Made by a program: the position numbers and the translations under genes. The notes beneath the pieces were generated by a model. That model was not told the DNA's origin. It was given only the letters and a program-made list of their open reading frames with translations, and searched no databases. Shown here in pieces: positions 60,701 to 64,000 of a stretch of 64,000 bases of DNA; within the stretch, counting starts at the first letter, position 1; every line of letters starts with the position of its first letter. Origin of the DNA: Tanypteryx hageni (taxonomy: Eukaryota; Arthropoda; Insecta; Odonata; Petaluridae); the NCBI GenBank assembly GCA_028673005.1, contig CM054116.1, forward strand, positions 35,498,854-35,562,853, given 5' to 3'.

Positions 60701-63029
60701 GACACCATCAACCTCTCACATCTATCTCCTCTCACTAATAAATGTGTGGCATTAACAGAGAAGTAGAGAATTTTAGATGAGAATCCCCAGGTTCCCCCTC
60801 CCCTTCACTGATGCATGTGCTGAGCGTCTTGCACAAAAAAATACCACTGGATGATATATAGTCATTTTTTTGGGGCATATGGCTTAGTTAGTATTATTTG
60901 TGGCATCAGGCTATATGATTGGATGGATTTTAATCAAAATCCTTATAGCCATTTTTGAGTAAATTGAATTTTGTTTCAAAATATCCAAGAATAAGGTACC
61001 CTTAATTGTTGCGCAGTATCATTCATATCTTCAGAATGCCTTTTATGAATGATATTATCTAAAAATATGATATATCATTCGATTTAGTTTCCAAGTTCAA
61101 ATAAAAATGAGGTATGGATTGTCTCTTGTTTCCACCTAGATGCAGATAATGACAAGAATGCACAAATAATTCTTTAATAAAGATCTTCCAAAAGAGATTC
61201 ACTAAATTTTATTGAAATAGATAATATATTTCTGGAATGAGGTTAAGATAAGATTTTAGAGAATCAATACTCTTCCAATCTTTTGCATGCAAAATATAAC
61301 TCATAAAAAAATAACACAAACCTTATTTTGTGGAACTTATAAAGAATATATATCATACATACTTCTAAATGAAATCAACTCCTTTAACCCTGGCTGGCAA
61401 GCCTATGTTATCATATCAATAAGCAACTAAAACTTGTAAAAAATTGTCAGAGTTGGCATATAAATATTTGGATTTGCAATAAAGTACCAGGATGCCATTC
61501 ATCCAAATTGTAAATTACCTGAGCAACGTTGTGTTGAATAACTGAGATTCAGATGCAAAATAAGCCAATCAATTTTAGTACTTCAGTTGTTATTTTAAAT
61601 TATATGTTACAAACTTAAATTTTTAATCACCCTCAGGGCAGTTCCAATGGTGAGCCTGCAGCAGGCTATCTAAAAAAATATTTATTGTAGATGTGAATTA
61701 TATTTTTTTATATTGGAAAAATACCAAAGAGAGAGAGGGATAAAAACTTGTGTTATTAAAATTTACAATTGAAAATTTTGTAATTGTAAGAGGCATGTAA
61801 GCATTGCGCTGGCCCCTGTGATTTTCCAAGCTGGCTCTGATTGCACTGCTCCACAGATGAACCTCTCTATTCCAGAAAGTTCGGGACTGTAATCATTCCA
61901 GACTATAGAATTTTCCAAACCATGGATTGTTTGTATATAATGACTGTATTGTCACTAAAGGCACTACTTAAGCCATAATTTTATGTTTTTGACTCAAGGA
62001 TGTGAGTAAATAAAGTATGAGGAGACATAAAATAATATTTTTAAATGGATGTCTATGTATGTGGTTTCTCATGCAAATAGCTTGTTTTACCCAATCCAGA
62101 TGGGATCATAGATGAAATGGAAAGTTTTTACATATTTAACTCTTTAGAAATACTTTTTTAAGCTGTGGGAACAAAAACAATAGGAAAATCGTGATTCCAT
62201 CCATGCCATATTTCTGAGCCAAGGATGTTTTACCAAATTAGACAAAATTCCAGGACTATTCTGAACCAGGAATGTTTTCAGACCACAGAATTCTGGATTA
62301 GAGAGGTTCAAGTACACCATATATGTATGTACATTGTCAATAATCCAATACAATTGTTCATGTACACCTAATTCACTTATAATTCACTTCCATTAATGCT
62401 TTGTTATCAATAAAATCAATAATTCAAACTAGGTCCAAATAAGTTCCAATAATCAACTGCACCATAAAAAAACATTGAAATTATTAATGACTCATATGTA
62501 TAACAGCCAAAAATAAATCACAGAATTAAATAAATATTACTGGAACAAACTTGAATAAAAAACATTCACAGCAGTATTTTTGTTGCAAGTATCCAAAAGA
62601 ATACGTAACTATTATTAATTTATATCAGTGCTACATTTTTATGTATTGTTACATATTTTGCATTGCTATAAGTGGAATTAATAAGTTTTGTTACAAAAAT
62701 GCCTTTCATTTTTACTTTATTTTGGTTTAATATGTTTTTAAAAATGAAGTAACTATGGTGACATTTTAAAACCAATGTCCACTACCGAAATTTTTTGAGT
62801 AAAGCACATAATCCCTAAGATTTTATTCATATGAATTCTTTTCTTATCCCAGCGATCAACTTTAACTTGGCTTGCAAGGACAGGCCAGCCTAACAAGTCT
62901 GACATTGAAGTATATTCTACATGCCAGGCTTCCCCATTTGTTCAAGTGTGTCTTAATTCAATGTGCAGGTTGTCTGAATTGATATATAAATCATATGCCA
63001 CAACAGTAATTAAAAATAAAGATTGGCAG
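51650..63029 (+). CDS. TEX47-like protein with BLUF-like fold (partial, four exons seen)
   Basis: Exons 51650-51709, 51792-51962, 58253-58360 and 62853-63029 join in phase 0 throughout with GT-AG introns (82, 6290 and 4492 bp) to 172 residues; the gene continues past 64000. Residues 24-119 follow the BLUF pattern: a first strand LYRVVYVG, then KLTGLLICY, then IHLLEGSEEVIYNHL, then a strand leading to a Trp (119). This also resembles TEX47, a vertebrate testis protein with such a fold. Against the flavin photoreceptor AppA, Tyr21 is kept (Tyr29) and a Trp is near the right place, but Asn45 is Tyr56 and Gln63 is His74, so photochemistry is unlikely. Role unknown; a sperm or cilium role would follow only if TEX47 homology holds. 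Confidence 0.7.
51792..51962 (+). CDS. BLUF-like gene exon 2
   Basis: Acceptor ttgcacag, donor gag/gtgaga, 57 codons. It carries the first strand with Tyr29, a helix (NLNELKNYFQQNI), the LTG turn at 61-63 and the strand ending HLLE with His74 in the position of the flavin-binding Gln. Confidence 0.8.
51963..52840 (+). other. BLUF-like gene intron 2, left part
   Basis: No gene. Around 52258-52370 there are words (aggatgaccaaacgtacc, then gtctcggattttg) like those near 48725, likely an end of an old DNA element. Confidence 0.35.
52850..53840 (-). pseudogene. Tigger transposase remnant with lost catalytic Asp
   Basis: On the minus strand pieces follow in order: VKDAKNRLTLFTCMTAS, then a middle part, then DDCKILLILYKCSAHPN, then PSYNPWIRVF, then AVFRNKFMRRML and DFSVKDTVWAVAHSWDDVS (the last in an open 62-codon frame, 53212-53024). 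This is the Tigger/jerky DDE domain and C-terminus. The second catalytic motif, normally Leu-Asp-Asn before the Ala-His-Pro, reads Leu-Tyr-Lys. Stops and frameshifts are frequent. It lies in intron 2 of the BLUF-like gene. Confidence 0.8.
53933..54271. mobile_element. hAT-type miniature element G
   Basis: Ends CAGTGGTGCCCAAAC and, reverse complemented, CAGTGGTACCTAAAG. Flanks ctgtaggg and ctctagag match at 6 of 8, with central TA. Internal words gggctgcat, ggcgggcc and gtgcccgcaggcc as in elements D and E. Confidence 0.75.
54290..54458 (-). mobile_element. Helitron 5' portion
   Basis: The minus strand from 54458 reads TATATATAATAAAAGGCAGC, like the 5' ends of the Helitron copies at 10337 and 12678. 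It abuts the CTAG end of the next Helitron. The expected leading TC is mutated. A relative of its inner part (ctaagtttcttggtttt) also stands at 53900-53925. Confidence 0.5.
54459..56899 (-). mobile_element. Non-autonomous Helitron 3, interrupted by a LINE
   Basis: On the minus strand the 3' end has a hairpin (CCCGTCA/TGACAGG, 54470-54487), 7 spacer bases and CTAG (54459-54462) preceded on the plus strand by A. The 5' end near 56899 reads CCACCCTTAAAAAGCC, matching the Helitron at 5246 and 10338-12678, and the block gtgttatcttatgg with ggagtcaaaccc (about 56703-56740) is shared. The LINE at 54840-56470 sits between the two halves. Confidence 0.65.
54840..56470 (+). mobile_element. CR1/Jockey-type LINE, 5'-truncated
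   Basis: RT pieces in order: VIPVHKKSCLSNSENY, then FSKIIEKIFYNHL, NNQHGFKQGISTSTAAFHLI, SINHDILHYKL, then the open frame 55372-55611 with GVPQGSILGPLLFIVFINDM and ILYADDTSC (intact Y-A-D-D). A later frame 55690-56130 holds KFLGLNITERLDCSNH and YYAKVNSHLAYAIIFWG, the usual post-RT region. The 3' end is aataaatatattattattatt, a microsatellite-like tail. Several stops and frameshifts. It lies within Helitron 3 in intron 2 of the BLUF-like gene. Confidence 0.88.
57128..57949 (-). mobile_element. hAT element with 8-bp duplication and C-terminal transposase remnant
   Basis: Terminal inverted repeats of at least 20 bp begin TAGGGTATGAATTTTTTGGG on both sides. Exact flanks agtattag at 57120-57127 and 57950-57957. 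Inside, minus-strand frame 57457-57272 reads MPTDSCDIEWSFSHLRHLQA, like the hAT dimerisation region. The rest of the transposase is deleted. 822 bp. Confidence 0.82.
58253..58360 (+). CDS. BLUF-like gene exon 3
   Basis: Acceptor ctgtttcag, donor tca/gtaagt, 36 codons reading GSEEVIYNHLDLLC then KIHDLRIMIVWPHLIS. It completes the helix after the LEG motif and the following strand. Phase 0 at both ends matches its neighbours. Confidence 0.78.
58712..59880 (-). mobile_element. CR1/Jockey-type LINE, minus strand, with altered catalytic box
   Basis: On the minus strand frame 59808-59536 holds NGVPQGSILGPLLFIIFMND and LLLYAEDTSC; the RT box is Y-A-E-D instead of Y-A-D-D. Frame 59475-59254 holds KFLGIHITDDLDWSIHINAV and frame 59007-58825 the C-terminal part (FNKLPSRIKS). 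The 3' tail is a TTA-type repeat (58712-58735). It is related to the LINE at 54840 but clearly different. It lies in intron 3 of the BLUF-like gene. Confidence 0.85.
59938..60060. mobile_element. hAT-type element end, single-ended
   Basis: CAGTGATATCCAACCTTTTA at 59938 resembles the CAGTG-type ends of the other miniature elements; a matching right end was not located. Confidence 0.3.
60351..60420 (+). ncRNA. Degenerate hammerhead ribozyme-like motif with Penelope-like tail
   Basis: The plus strand reads TTGATGA (60353-60359; the canonical form has C first), a short imperfect stem gctgtaacaggc (60361-60372), GAA (60373-60375) and ACCGGTC (60376-60382), matching the order of a hammerhead with the very short stem III known from Penelope-like elements. 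The downstream attaaaattgttagtggaaa resembles the tail at 6713-6735. The first core base is changed and stem I does not pair, so activity is unlikely. Confidence 0.5.
60430..62852 (+). other. BLUF-like gene intron 3, right part
   Basis: CpG-poor intron sequence without a recognisable gene or element. Two short frames near 60544-60766 lie on opposite strands of the same DNA and look incidental. Confidence 0.45.
62853..63029 (+). CDS. BLUF-like gene exon 4
   Basis: Acceptor cttatcccag, donor cag/gtaagt, 59 codons. It reads RSTLTWLARTG, giving Trp119 at the place of the conserved C-terminal BLUF Trp, then a helical part (NSMCRLSELIYKSY) and ends VIKNKDWQ. Phase 0 at both ends. Confidence 0.78.
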
Positions 63030-64000
63030 GTAAGTGATGAACATATTTCTTCAGGTTTATAGTATATTGTAATAAATGTAATAAAATTAATGCAGTAAAA
63101 CCTCTCCCTATTAATTCACCTTTAATCAAAATCTTACTTCACTTTGTCTCTAATTAAAAACGTTAGTAAATTTATGGTAAATTTATCCCTTAGTTTCATA
63201 ATCTTTTGTTTCCATTATAGAAATATGTCTGGATTACCAATAATTATCAACATATATAGTAATTATCATAATTTAATATATTCATGTAGCCACTTAAAAG
63301 AATTTATTTCATAAATGCTCTAATGATTGTGATATTAGTAACTCTTAGCTTTAGTGAATCATTACAGTTATCAGGTGGAAGAGACAACTTTTGGTTAGTT
63401 TCCTTATGCAGCCATGAATATTATTGGTAATTATAATTCTAGCTACTTTCTAGCTACCAAGAAGATGAAATCTAGCTCCCAAATGTTAAATGAGAAATCT
63501 AACTCCTTAACCATAAAATTCAAAAATTAGAGACACAGGAAAAAAGGGGGAAAAAAAGAAAGGAGGTGAAAAGTCAAATAAAAATACAGACTTAAAGTTT
63601 AGGAGGTGTTACTCCATGCCAGGGACCTGAAGTCACTCAAACATTCACTCACTCAATCGCTCAAGCACTAATCCTAAAGATGGAAGAAGGATAAAAAGGC
63701 CTGGTTTACAAGAGATTAATCTGACCTGAAAAATCACACTGTTACTAAATGGTTTGTGTGTTAGAATGACCATGACAGGGACCTACTAAGCAACCACAAA
63801 CATGTGCACAAGCCTGCACCAAGAGGTAAAGGGAAAAAAGGAAAGAAAGGGGGGAAAATGGAAATAGCTAAATAAATAAGTAAACCTAAGTATTATTCCC
63901 TTGTTAATTTTCAACATTGTCGTGTACTCCCCCCTTACCCCACCCCCTCTTCCTACTTGCATTTTATGATCAAGGTTTTCTTATGTAACAAAATAACTAT
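63030..64000 (+). other. Start of a further intron, running off the window
   Basis: No further exon is seen before the end. Around 63530-63580 and 63830-63870 the strand is purine-rich. The stretch 63600-63720 (cattcactcactcaatcgct and flanks) is repeat-like but unassigned. Confidence 0.4.

Noticed and set aside
1..64000. CRISPR arrays, operons, phage or bacterial systems
   Set aside because: The window shows spliced genes, eukaryotic transposons and poly(A) signals; no regularly spaced repeats or prokaryotic gene order occur.

Overview
This is AT-rich animal nuclear DNA with intron-split genes, many mobile elements and no bacterial features. An arthropod, probably an insect, fits best, because the repeat mix (hAT miniature elements, pogo/Tigger, Helitrons, Jockey/CR1-type LINEs, tRNA-derived SINEs) is typical of such genomes. 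I cannot name the species. All assignments come from reading the sequence; no search was run.

Layout. Positions 1 to about 8.2 kb are CpG-poor and may hold the end and long 3' UTR of a plus-strand gene (poly(A) signal at 3937). About 8.2-24.5 kb is CpG-rich intergenic DNA full of elements: two abutting Helitrons (9550-12678), several hAT miniature elements with 8-bp target duplications, two SINE copies, palindromes, and a GC-rich candidate promoter near 22.4 kb. From 24263 to 43588 lies a complete five-exon plus-strand gene for a 462-residue single-pass leucine-rich-repeat membrane protein resembling TPBG/WAIF1 (5T4). Its introns hold two pogo/Tigger remnants, a LINE, several hAT miniature elements and a SINE. 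About 44.2-51.2 kb is intergenic with decayed elements. Near 51.5 kb there is a CpG-rich, apparently divergent promoter. To its right starts a second plus-strand gene (exons at 51650, 51792, 58253 and 62853, running off the window). It encodes a BLUF-like fold protein resembling TEX47 whose flavin-contacting Gln and Asn positions are replaced. Its introns hold a Tigger remnant, Helitron pieces, two LINEs and a hAT element.

Most of the window is mobile DNA of different ages. Nesting gives an order: for example the LINE at 54.8-56.5 kb sits inside a Helitron. The two host genes have no evident functional link. The most interesting points are the degenerate BLUF protein, the acidic insert between the repeats of the LRR protein, hammerhead-like remnants of Penelope-like elements, abutting Helitron ends, and small hairpin insertions flanked by direct repeats, one of which lies in the divergent promoter.
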